Notes under the pieces: model-generated
What the model was told of the DNA's origin: nothing
The model's input: the letters and a program-made list of their open reading frames with translations, nothing else
Databases searched by the model: none
Source: Prevotella sp. UBA2755
GTDB taxonomy: Bacteria; Bacteroidota; Bacteroidia; Bacteroidales; Bacteroidaceae
Assembly: GCA_002353225.1 (NCBI GenBank)
Contig: DEJF01000010.1
Span: forward strand, 31,038-60,951
Length of the DNA: 29,914 bases
Direction: 5' to 3'
Part shown: positions 1-6,251 of the stretch, one piece after another
Position numbering within the stretch: position 1 is the stretch's first letter
Layout: the number at the start of each line of letters is the position of its first letter
Translations under genes and position numbers: made by a program

Positions 1-176
1 TGCAAAACTATTTGATTGTCAGGGGATTGTCGGTAACAACGAAGCGGCAACGGTGACAAGGATTGGCGATTTTGCCCCAAAAGTGGGGTCTTTTTGCCTC
101 TAAAATGAGGTAAAAACGGGTTCGTAACCAGGCTGATTACTATCTTATGGGAGAGAGACAGCACTCCGGTCGATTA
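1..176. other. Intergenic start of window, no gene seen
   Basis: I find no convincing coding region here. Two short hairpins lie at 74-87 (CCCC, six-base loop, GGGG, then TCTTTTT) and about 91-105 (CCTC/GAGG followed by TAAAAA). They could be weak plus-strand terminators of a gene that ends left of the window. Confidence 0.4.
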
Positions 177-305
177 TTCCAGGCACTGGAATCAACCATT
201 CCATGCATAGGGATGTATTATCGGAAACAAGGGGATTCCATGTTCCACCCTATGGAACAAGTTATTCCATGCCATGGAACAAAGTGTTCCACCCCATGGA
301 ACAAA
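177..305. repeat. Array of short TTCCA/TGGAA palindromes
   Basis: At least four small palindromes follow one another. 177-191 is TTCCA, five bases, TGGAA. 241-260, 261-281 and 282-305 are each an imperfect palindrome of form GTTCCA...TGGAAC or ATTCCA...TGGAAC, separated by AA-rich joints. The unit is about 20-22 bp. An open reading frame runs through the array but its composition only mirrors the repeat. The function is unknown. Confidence 0.7.
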
Positions 306-427
306 CAGGAAGGTGCCATTCTCATAAATACGACGTATAGTGTTTAAAAAGAATTAAAGTAGTATTATTTTAATTATCGCTAAGACTTTATAAGATTTTA
401 TGTTGCTTCCATTTCCATTGAAAACTA

Positions 428-435
428 TACTTTTG
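428..435 (+). promoter_or_regulatory. -7 box of the promoter for the 458-1009 gene
   Basis: TACTTTTG fits the Bacteroidetes -7 consensus TAnnTTTG and lies 22 nt before the ATG at 458. Only a degenerate TTGC sits in the -33 region. It supports this start and a short 5' leader. Confidence 0.6.
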
Positions 436-457
436 CAGGCGAAAAAGGACTGTACAG

Positions 458-1009
458 ATGAAACGACACGTGATTACATGGTTATTGCTGGCATGGATGA
501 CAACCATTCATGCTCAACGCACCTGTGTGGTTGCAGATATGGAGAGCAGGAAGCCTATCAGGAACGCGCTGATTATGACGGACACCCACCACGCTGCACG
601 GACAAACCTCTATGGGTATTTCGCGATGAAATACGCTTTCGACAGTGCCACAGTCAGTCATCCTTCTTTTCACAGTACAAAAGTAAAGCGCACTGCCCTA
701 CCTGATACTATTTTCCTGCTAAAGAAATTGAACCTCTTGCAGGAGGTCACCATTTATGGAGTAGACCGGCAGAAGCAGTCGCTGGCATTTCACAAGGAGT
801 CTGCAAGACGTGCCGCTGCTGGTGCCCCACGTCCATCATCAGGTACGGTATCACTGACTTTCGACTTTGCCAATATGTTAGACCGCAGGAAGAGGCACGA
901 CAAGAAAGTGCTGAAGAAGATGGAGAAGATCTTCAAAGAAATGGACGCTATGGACGACCCACTGTATATTCCTCCCAAGGAAAGAATCGACTCCCTCAAC
1001 AACAAATAA
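458..1009 (+). CDS. Secreted carboxypeptidase-regulatory-like protein
   Basis: 183 residues. Residues 1-19 form a signal peptide (basic MKRH, a hydrophobic core, cleavage likely after HAQ), so the product is exported. Residues about 20-100 resemble the carboxypeptidase-D regulatory-like fold seen at the N-terminus of Bacteroidetes outer-membrane proteins: a 'VxDxESRKPIRNAxI' opening, then a 'TNLYGYF' turn, then 'LQEVTIYG' at the domain end. The rest is basic and helical with no recognised catalytic site. It is not a TonB receptor, because no plug or barrel follows. The start is set by the -7 box at 428-435. It converges on the EamA gene. The exact function is unknown. Confidence 0.7.
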   Translation: MKRHVITWLLLAWMTTIHAQRTCVVADMESRKPIRNALIMTDTHHAARTNLYGYFAMKYAFDSATVSHPSFHSTKVKRTALPDTIFLLKKLNLLQEVTIYGVDRQKQSLAFHKESARRAAAGAPRPSSGTVSLTFDFANMLDRRKRHDKKVLKKMEKIFKEMDAMDDPLYIPPKERIDSLNNK

Positions 1010-1030
1010 CGGCTGGCGGAGCATTGAGTT

Positions 1031-1083
1031 CTAGAATTATCTAGATTTTCTAGAGCGTTCTAGATGATTCTAGAGTTTTCTAG
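1031..1083. repeat. Six phased CTAG palindromes
   Basis: CTAG occurs at 1031, 1041, 1050, 1060, 1070 and 1080, usually as TTCTAGA, so the spacing is 9-10 bp, about one helical turn. The array lies between the convergent genes at 458-1009 and 1070-2017 and runs into the last codons of the latter. It may serve as a protein-binding array or a terminator region; this is inference. Confidence 0.7.
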
Positions 1084-2017
1084 AATTTCTATCGCAGAGG
1101 TACATCCCTAAGAGGATGCAGAGGGTGCCAAGAAGGAACCAAGGGGTGATCTGCTCGTTGAGCAACCACCATGCGAAGATGATGGTGGTGATGGGATTGA
1201 AATATACCCAGTTGGTGGCGACGACGGCTCCTAACCTGCGGATGACCCAGTTCCATAGGATGAAACAAAGCATCGAGGCTACCACTCCCAAGAACAACAA
1301 GTTGAGAAGAATGGAAGAGTTGAAAAATTGAAAGACTGAAGAGGTGAATATCCAACGGTCTGCAGAGACTATCACATAATAGGGAATGATCGTCAGTAGC
1401 CCATAGAAGAACACCTTACGGGTGATGAAGAGCGTACTGTATCGTCCTGCTACCGCCTTCATCAACAGGGAATAGACTGCCCAACACAGACAAGCACCAA
1501 AGGCTAACAGATCACCTAAGGGAGAGAGATGTAATACGAAATGTCCGTTGAGTACGACGACAGCCATACCCGCACAGGCTACCAGCGAGCCTATCACTTT
1601 CTGTCTGGACAATGGTTCACTCTGCCTATAGAACATAGCGATGAGCAACATGGCAAATAGTGGACTCGAACAGACAATCAACGAGGTGTTGGTTGCGGTG
1701 GTAAAGAGCATCGCCGCATTCTCTGTGAGGAAATAGAGGGAACCACCTGATAATCCCAATAAGACCATCAGTAACTCGTCAAACCAAGTGTCGGCAAACC
1801 ATTTTCGTTTGTTCAGACCCCCATCGCCCCCTAACTTAGGGGGTACTAATACCAACAACACATAGGCGATGATGAAACGCAACGTGAAGATCTGGGCTGG
1901 GGATAAACCCGCTTGAAGCAGCATCTTCGTAAACACAAAGGTGCTGCCCCAGATAGCGACGACCATAAAGGCTACCAAGTGATAGCCCAAGGTATTATTT
2001 GTTGATCTCAATGTCAC
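1070..2017 (-). CDS. EamA-family (DMT) transporter
   Basis: 315 residues with about ten hydrophobic helices in two EamA repeats; 'AIWGSTFVFTK' near the N-terminus and 'GVVASMLCFILWNWVIRRLGA' (shown in part: GVVASMLCFILWNW) in the second half are family signatures. Members export or import small metabolites; the substrate cannot be read from sequence. It starts with GTG, overlaps the 3' end of tyrA by 23 nt, and is probably the last gene of the aromatic operon, so aromatic amino acid or metabolite export is possible but unproven. Two loops are built from genomic repeats: residues around 60-70 come from a palindromic element (1817-1843) and a stretch before helix 8 from a simple repeat (1305-1346). 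The C-terminal codons come from the CTAG array. Confidence 0.85.
   Translation of the reverse strand: MTLRSTNNTLGYHLVAFMVVAIWGSTFVFTKMLLQAGLSPAQIFTLRFIIAYVLLVLVPPKLGGDGGLNKRKWFADTWFDELLMVLLGLSGGSLYFLTENAAMLFTTATNTSLIVCSSPLFAMLLIAMFYRQSEPLSRQKVIGSLVACAGMAVVVLNGHFVLHLSPLGDLLAFGACLCWAVYSLLMKAVAGRYSTLFITRKVFFYGLLTIIPYYVIVSADRWIFTSSVFQFFNSSILLNLLFLGVVASMLCFILWNWVIRRLGAVVATNWVYFNPITTIIFAWWLLNEQITPWFLLGTLCILLGMYLCDRNSRKL
1305..1346 (-). repeat. TTGAAGA-type simple repeat inside the EamA gene
   Basis: The plus strand here contains a 19-nt word (GAAGAGTTGAAAAATTGAA) found exactly, in reverse complement, in the intergenic repeat at 26684-26745. In the EamA frame it encodes 'FQFFNSSIL', a loop between two helices. 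A shared intergenic repeat has therefore been accepted in a coding frame. Confidence 0.75.
1817..1843 (-). repeat. Palindromic element inside the EamA gene
   Basis: A perfect 8-bp inverted repeat, CCCCCTAA / TTAGGGGG with a 1-nt centre (1827-1843), is followed on the minus strand by CGATGGGGGTC. This layout (hairpin, then a G-rich tail that could pair with the 5' arm) resembles the copies at 7555-7585 and 15403-15440. It encodes roughly 'PPKLGGDGGL' in the loop after the second helix. Confidence 0.55.
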
Positions 2018-2789
2018 GCTTCACGTTATTGCGGATCTTGGTGAGATACGCCTTCATCCCCTTCGCATCCTTGTTGTCGATGATCTCCAGCAACTCCTTC
2101 AACTCCGTACGGATCTGCGACACCTGGTCGTGGGTATAGGGGTTGAAGAGGATTTCCTGCAACAGGTAATCGTCCTCGTTCAATACGCCTTTGGCAATCC
2201 GCATGTGACGCTTGAAGGTAGTACCCGGTGCATCCTGATGCTTCATGACTGCAGCGAAGACGAAGGTGGAGACGAAAGGAATACTCAATGAGTAAGCCAC
2301 CGTCTTATCGTGCTCCTCGAAGGTGTACTCGTAGATGTTCAGGTCGAGTTTCTGATACAGGTCTTTGAAGAAGATACGACCCATATAGTCGCCCTCGCTG
2401 ATGATGATCGCATTCTCCTCAGAGAGTTGTTGCAGGTTGGCGAAGGTGGGTCCAAACATCGGGTGCGTCGATACATAGCGCATCCTTGTCGACTCGTAGT
2501 AATCCTTCAGACCCGTCTTCACAGAGGATATATCGCTGATGATACAGTCCTTCGACAAATAAGGGATCACCTCCTTAAAGGCAGGAATGGTATATTTCAC
2601 CGTCACCGCATTGATCACCAAGTCGGGATTGAACCCACGAATCTCCTCCAACTCCGTGAAACGCTGACAGTTATAGGTAAAACGCATCCGCTTCGGGTCT
2701 TTCTCGTAAACGGCTACCTCATGATCGAAACTCAACAGGTCGATGAAGAAACTACCCATCTTACCCGCACCCAAAACTAAAATTTTCAT
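1995..2789 (-). CDS. tyrA: Prephenate dehydrogenase
   Basis: 264 residues from the ATG at 2789; a TTG three codons upstream is a less likely start. It oxidises prephenate with NAD(P)+ to 4-hydroxyphenylpyruvate in the tyrosine branch. Visible features are the N-terminal Rossmann motif 'LGAGKMGSF', 'VNAVTVKYTIPAF', the 'DISSVKTGLKDYY' segment and the 'STHPMFGP' motif that holds the catalytic histidine region, followed by a helical C-terminal domain. There is no fused mutase domain; the mutase is supplied by the gene at 2918-3982. It is fourth in the Phe/Tyr operon and separated from the upstream gene by a 128-nt gap carrying a long inverted repeat. The 3' end overlaps EamA. Confidence 0.92.
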   Translation of the reverse strand: MKILVLGAGKMGSFFIDLLSFDHEVAVYEKDPKRMRFTYNCQRFTELEEIRGFNPDLVINAVTVKYTIPAFKEVIPYLSKDCIISDISSVKTGLKDYYESTRMRYVSTHPMFGPTFANLQQLSEENAIIISEGDYMGRIFFKDLYQKLDLNIYEYTFEEHDKTVAYSLSIPFVSTFVFAAVMKHQDAPGTTFKRHMRIAKGVLNEDDYLLQEILFNPYTHDQVSQIRTELKELLEIIDNKDAKGMKAYLTKIRNNVKRDIEINK

Positions 2790-2825
2790 TTCATTCAAAT
2801 TTTTGGAATGAAAGAAATGAATGGA

Positions 2826-2914
2826 ATGAAGGAAATGAAAGGAATGCCATGTACAATGACCTCATTTCAACACTCCTTCATTTACATTTCTTTCATTCCT
2901 TTCATTTCCTTCAT
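2826..2914. repeat. 21-bp perfect inverted repeat between aroG/Q and tyrA
   Basis: The sequence 2826-2846 is exactly complementary to 2894-2914, with a 47-nt spacer. Both arms are made of GGAATGAA/GGAAATGAAA-type words. In the operon mRNA this would be a long hairpin between the mutase and dehydrogenase genes. It could act in mRNA processing, stability or partial termination; there is no adjoining U-run that makes it a clear terminator. Confidence 0.7.
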
Positions 2915-2917
2915 TTC

Positions 2918-3982
2918 TCATTTATTAATGATCTCTATTTGCTGACGGACACTCTCCTCATGGATACTCTCAAACACATTTGCCACGAACTCAGGTCCCA
3001 TGCCTAACAGGGAACCCTGTGCGCCACGCTTGTCGAGAATCTCGTTATAACGGGAGGTCTGCAATACCGTCATGTTATGCTCTTTCTTGTAGTTACCGAT
3101 CTCACGACAAACACGCATACGCTTCGACAACAACTCCATCAACTGGTTGTCGAGTTCGTCAATCTGTTTACGCAACTGCGTGATACCCTCCGTAGACGTG
3201 TTCTCCTCACGGATGACGAGGAGCGACAGGATATAGTCGAGCACATCAGGAGTCACCTGCTGCTTGGCATCACTCCATGCCTTGTCGGGATCGCAATGGC
3301 TCTCAACGATCAGTCCGTCAAAGCCCAGGTCCATCGCCTGCTGGCACAAAGGAGCGATCAACTCTCTCCTACCCCCGATATGACTGGGGTCGTTGATGAT
3401 AGGCAGTTCGGGAATACGACGACGCAACTCAATGGGGATCTGCCACATCGGCATATTACGATAGATTTTCTTGTCGTAACTGGAGAAACCACGATGGATA
3501 GCACCCAGTCGCTTGATACCTGCGAGGTTCAGACGCTCCAAAGCACCAATCCATAACTCCAAATCGGGGTTGGTTGGATTCTTCACCAATACAGGAACGT
3601 CAACTCCTTGGAGGGCATCGGCAAGTGCCTGCATGGCAAAGGGATTGGCAGAGGTACGGGCACCGATCCACAATACGTCAATACCATATTTCAAGGCAAG
3701 TTCCACATGCTCTGGAGTAGCCACCTCAGTAGCCACGAGCATCTTCGTCTCTTTCTTCACCTGCTGCATCCATGGCAGTGCCTTCTCACCGTTACCCTCA
3801 AAGCCTCCTGGTTTGGTACGGGGTTTCCACACACCGGCACGGAACATGTGGCAACCATACATCGCCAGTTGTTTTGCCGTTGTCATCACTTGCTCCTCTG
3901 TCTCAGCACTACATGGTCCTGCAATGACGAAGGGGCGTTCATTGTCACTTGGTAACTTCAGTGGTTGTAAGTCTAATTCCAT
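2918..3982 (-). CDS. Bifunctional DAHP synthase / chorismate mutase
   Basis: 354 residues. The N-terminal domain (about 1-255) is a DAHP synthase of the AroA-beta/KDO8P type: 'GPCSAE' (22-27), 'RAGVWKPRTKPGGFEG', 'IGART', 'VKNP', 'AIHRGF' and the metal-binding 'NDPSHIGG' (197-204). It condenses phosphoenolpyruvate and erythrose 4-phosphate at the start of the shikimate pathway. The C-terminal domain (about 264-354) is a type II (AroQ) chorismate mutase: 'LRKQIDELDNQLMELLSKRM' (start of helix 1) and a later helical 'ESIHEESVRQQ'. The mutase may also serve as the allosteric site, as known for similar fusions. It begins with ATG, 2 nt after the aminotransferase stop, so translation is probably coupled. 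One protein thus joins the pathway entry with the prephenate branch. Confidence 0.93.
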   Translation of the reverse strand: MELDLQPLKLPSDNERPFVIAGPCSAETEEQVMTTAKQLAMYGCHMFRAGVWKPRTKPGGFEGNGEKALPWMQQVKKETKMLVATEVATPEHVELALKYGIDVLWIGARTSANPFAMQALADALQGVDVPVLVKNPTNPDLELWIGALERLNLAGIKRLGAIHRGFSSYDKKIYRNMPMWQIPIELRRRIPELPIINDPSHIGGRRELIAPLCQQAMDLGFDGLIVESHCDPDKAWSDAKQQVTPDVLDYILSLLVIREENTSTEGITQLRKQIDELDNQLMELLSKRMRVCREIGNYKKEHNMTVLQTSRYNEILDKRGAQGSLLGMGPEFVANVFESIHEESVRQQIEIINK

Positions 3983-3984
3983 AA

Positions 3985-5145
3985 TTATATTGTTTTTCTG
4001 ATTCTTTCCAAAGCCAGTTTTATTTTTTCTTCTTTCGCACAGAGGGAGATGCGGATATAACGTTCTCCATTCGAGCCGAAGATAAAGCCGGGAGTGATGA
4101 AGACACGAGCCTCATGCAGCACACGCTCTGTCAGGTCCTCCACATTCTCATACTTCGCTGGTATCTTGCCCCAAAGGAACATACCTACCTGCTGGGGGTC
4201 ATAGGTACAACCTAACACATCCATGATCTGCTCGGCATACTGACGGCGACGGGCATAGGTATTGATATTCGCCTCACGATGCCACTCGTCACTATTGTCA
4301 TAAGCCTCAGCGGCAGCAAGTTGGATACCACGGAACGTACCACTCTCGATGTTCGACTGTACTTTCAATATCCATGAGATAAACTCACTATTGGTGGCAC
4401 ATAAGCCAACACGCCATCCTGGCATGTTATGCGACTTCGACATGGAGTTGAACTCGATACAGCAGTCCTTGGCTCCCGGCACTTGCAGGATAGACAGGTG
4501 TTCCTCGTTGAGGATGAAGGAATAAGGATTGTCATTCACCACGACGATGTTATGGTCCTTGGCAAACCGCACCAGTCGCTCGTAGGTCTCACGGCGGGCA
4601 TTACCACCTGTCGGCATGTTGGGATAGTTGGTCCACATCAGTTTCACACCCGAGAGGTCCATCTGCTCCAACTCGTCGAAGTCGGGTTGCCAACCGTTAT
4701 CCTCACGTAAGTTATAATTGACGATGGTAGCCCCCAATATCTTTGATAAAGAGGTGTAGGTGGGATAACCCGGATTAGGTACCAATACCTTATCGCCAGG
4801 ATTGACGAAGGCGAGGGTGACATGCAGGATTCCCTCCTTCGAGCCAATCAAAGGCAGCACCTCCGTCTTCGCGTCAAGGTCGACATCATACCAACGCTTA
4901 TAGAAACGAGCCATCGCCTCACGCAACTCTGGTGTTCCCATTGTAGGCTGATAACCATGCGCATTAGGTTGGTGCGCCACCTCACATAACTTCTCAATAG
5001 TCTTTTCTGAGGGGGGCATGTCAGGACTGCCGATGGCAAGACTGATAATATCCTTACCCTCCGCATTGAGTTGGGCAACCTCTTTCAGTTTTCGACTGAA
5101 ATAGTATTCACTAACTAAACTTAATCTATCTGCTGGCTGTATCAT
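3985..5145 (-). CDS. PLP-dependent aminotransferase, class I/II (likely aromatic)
   Basis: 386 residues from the ATG at 5145, 2 nt after the pheA stop; a TTG two codons upstream is possible. It is a fold-type I aminotransferase. 'SMSKSHNMPGWRVG' holds the PLP lysine at about residue 237, 'NYPNMPTG' is the substrate/PLP asparagine motif, 'VVNDNPYS' holds the pyridine-nitrogen aspartate, and 'RISL' near the end contains the carboxylate-binding arginine. The position between prephenate dehydratase and DAHP synthase/mutase implies it makes phenylalanine and tyrosine from their keto acids, or aminates prephenate. Sequence alone does not separate aromatic from aspartate or LL-diaminopimelate specificity, which is inferred from context. 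Confidence 0.88.
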   Translation of the reverse strand: MIQPADRLSLVSEYYFSRKLKEVAQLNAEGKDIISLAIGSPDMPPSEKTIEKLCEVAHQPNAHGYQPTMGTPELREAMARFYKRWYDVDLDAKTEVLPLIGSKEGILHVTLAFVNPGDKVLVPNPGYPTYTSLSKILGATIVNYNLREDNGWQPDFDELEQMDLSGVKLMWTNYPNMPTGGNARRETYERLVRFAKDHNIVVVNDNPYSFILNEEHLSILQVPGAKDCCIEFNSMSKSHNMPGWRVGLCATNSEFISWILKVQSNIESGTFRGIQLAAAEAYDNSDEWHREANINTYARRRQYAEQIMDVLGCTYDPQQVGMFLWGKIPAKYENVEDLTERVLHEARVFITPGFIFGSNGERYIRISLCAKEEKIKLALERIRKTI

Positions 5146-5147
5146 AA

Positions 5148-5990
5148 TCAATTGGTTTGTTTTCCGTCTTTATATTCTCCTAATATCTTAAAGTCCTTGG
5201 TTAAGGGGATGATGGCGTCTATCGACTGACGATAGCGGGTCAGGTCGTCATACATCACATCGACATAGAACAGGTATTCCCACTCCCGTCCGATAATCGG
5301 CAGTGACTGGATTTTCGTCAGGTTGATCTTATAGAACGAGAGGATGGCGAGGACATGCGACAAGGAACCCTCCTCATGAGGCAGTGAGAAGACGATGCTC
5401 GCCTTGTTAGCCTCCGTCAACGGACGAAGCAGGTCTGCCTTGTTGGGATTCGACACCACGAGGAAACGGGTGAAGTTATGCTTGTTGTCCTCGATGTGGT
5501 TCTCCAACACCTTCAACCCATACTGCTTGGCGGCATCGGCATGACAGATAGCCGCCCATCCTTTCTTCTGTCCCTCGGCAATCATCTTGGCACTACCTGC
5601 CGTATCCTCCGCCTCCACATTCTTCATCGTAGGATGCTGGGCAAGGAACTCACGACACTGCATCAGTGCCACAGGATGGGAATGGATCTCCGTGATGGTG
5701 TCCCAGTCATCGTCGGGCAAACAACAGATACAGTGTGAGATATGCAGTTTATGCTCTCCCACGATGGTGGTACCTGAGTCACGCAACAACTCGTAGTTAT
5801 GCAGCAATGAGCCTGCGATGGTATTCTCGATGGCAAGCATACCAATGGTCGTTGGGTCTTGCTTGATACTCTGGAACACCTGTTCGAAGGTAGAGCAACA
5901 GATCAGTTGTATCTGCTCATCCTCGAAAAACAGATGTGCCGCAATGTCGTGGAACGACCCGATCAGTCCTTGTATCGCTATTCTTTTCAT
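5148..5990 (-). CDS. pheA: Prephenate dehydratase
   Basis: 280 residues with an ATG start at 5990. It decarboxylates and dehydrates prephenate to phenylpyruvate. The catalytic domain fills about 1-180 and includes 'QGLIGSFHDIAA', 'AIENTIAGSL' and the conserved 'TRF' at 174-176. An ACT domain follows (about 198-275), which senses phenylalanine in the family. Its usual GALV and ESRP motifs appear here as 'EGSL' and 'QSLP', so feedback may differ in strength. No chorismate mutase is fused. It is the first structural gene behind the attenuator at 6004-6145, which places the whole operon under Phe/Tyr supply control. Confidence 0.93.
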   Translation of the reverse strand: MKRIAIQGLIGSFHDIAAHLFFEDEQIQLICCSTFEQVFQSIKQDPTTIGMLAIENTIAGSLLHNYELLRDSGTTIVGEHKLHISHCICCLPDDDWDTITEIHSHPVALMQCREFLAQHPTMKNVEAEDTAGSAKMIAEGQKKGWAAICHADAAKQYGLKVLENHIEDNKHNFTRFLVVSNPNKADLLRPLTEANKASIVFSLPHEEGSLSHVLAILSFYKINLTKIQSLPIIGREWEYLFYVDVMYDDLTRYRQSIDAIIPLTKDFKILGEYKDGKQTN

Positions 5991-6003
5991 CTTTTATTTA
6001 ATT

Positions 6004-6037
6004 AAAAACCCCACTCTCACGTATGTGAAGCGGGGTT
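6004..6037 (-). terminator. Attenuator terminator before pheA
   Basis: On the minus strand AACCCCGCT-TCAC, a four-base loop ATAC, then GTGA-G-AGTGGGGTT forms a 13-bp stem with one G bulge, followed by a T-run. It ends 14 nt before the pheA ATG, so termination here would block the operon. Confidence 0.88.
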
Positions 6038-6090
6038 GTATCTTTTCTTTATCCTTTAAGTTGAAATTTACACGCAACTTCCCGCTTCAC
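6025..6090 (-). promoter_or_regulatory. Antiterminator pairing arms
   Basis: Minus-strand GTGAAGCGGG (6081-6090, inside the end of the leader ORF) is perfectly complementary over 10 nt to CCCGCTTCAC (6025-6034), the 5' arm of the terminator. The two pairings exclude each other, as in amino acid attenuators. Confidence 0.85.
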
Positions 6091-6145
6091 AGAGCCCTGC
6101 AAAGTAAAAGTAATAACCGTAAAAGTAAGCGTTTCTATTCAACAT
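6068..6145 (-). CDS. Phe/Tyr leader peptide of the pheA operon
   Basis: 25 codons plus TAA. Residues 7-15 read YFYGYYFYF: five Tyr and three Phe in nine positions. The ORF lies between a good promoter (6174-6205) and the terminator (6004-6037), and its codons 19-22 contain the antiterminator arm. When charged tRNA-Phe or tRNA-Tyr is short, a ribosome stalled at codons 7-15 would leave 6081-6090 free to pair with the terminator's 5' arm, and transcription continues into pheA. When supply is good the ribosome reaches the stop codon, covers that arm, and the terminator forms. The mechanism is well known for other operons; that it works here is inferred from sequence. The ORF does not look like a functional protein. 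Confidence 0.87.
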   Translation of the reverse strand: MLNRNAYFYGYYFYFAGLCEAGSCV

Positions 6146-6173
6146 TGTTCTGTCGTTTTTGTTTTATTGGGTG

Positions 6174-6205
6174 CAAAAGTAAAACATTTCCATGAAACAA
6201 ACAAA
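6174..6205 (-). promoter_or_regulatory. Promoter of the Phe/Tyr operon
   Basis: Minus-strand -7 box TACTTTTG (6174-6181) and -33 box TTTG (6202-6205), spacer 20 nt. Transcription would begin near 6167, some 20 nt before the leader ATG. It overlaps the divergent copA promoter region. Confidence 0.8.
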
Positions 6206-6208
6206 TAA

Positions 6209-6243
6209 TTTGTCACTTTTTTATTAGAAAATGTTTAACTTTG
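6209..6243 (+). promoter_or_regulatory. copA promoter
   Basis: TTTG (6209-6212) and TAACTTTG (6236-6243), spacer 23 nt. The -7 box ends 8 nt before the ATG at 6252, so the transcript would have almost no leader. The ATG at 6231 lies upstream of the -7 box and is not a plausible start. Confidence 0.7.
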
Positions 6244-6251
6244 CAGTCAAT

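Noticed and set aside
177..305. CRISPR array
   Set aside because: Units are palindromes in direct contact, without constant-length unique spacers, and no cas gene is present.
147..347. 66-codon plus-strand frame
   Set aside because: It follows the palindromic repeat array; residues echo the repeat and no promoter or family supports it.
400..705. 101-codon plus-strand frame overlapping the 458-1009 gene
   Set aside because: It lies in another frame of a gene with a signal peptide and promoter; the composition is not protein-like.
5991..6210. T-box or other tRNA/metabolite riboswitch before pheA
   Set aside because: A coding leader peptide with aromatic codons and matching terminator/antiterminator arms explains the region better; no T-box motif was seen.
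6231..6251. Upstream ATG as copA start
   Set aside because: It lies upstream of and across the -7 box, so it would not be in the transcript.
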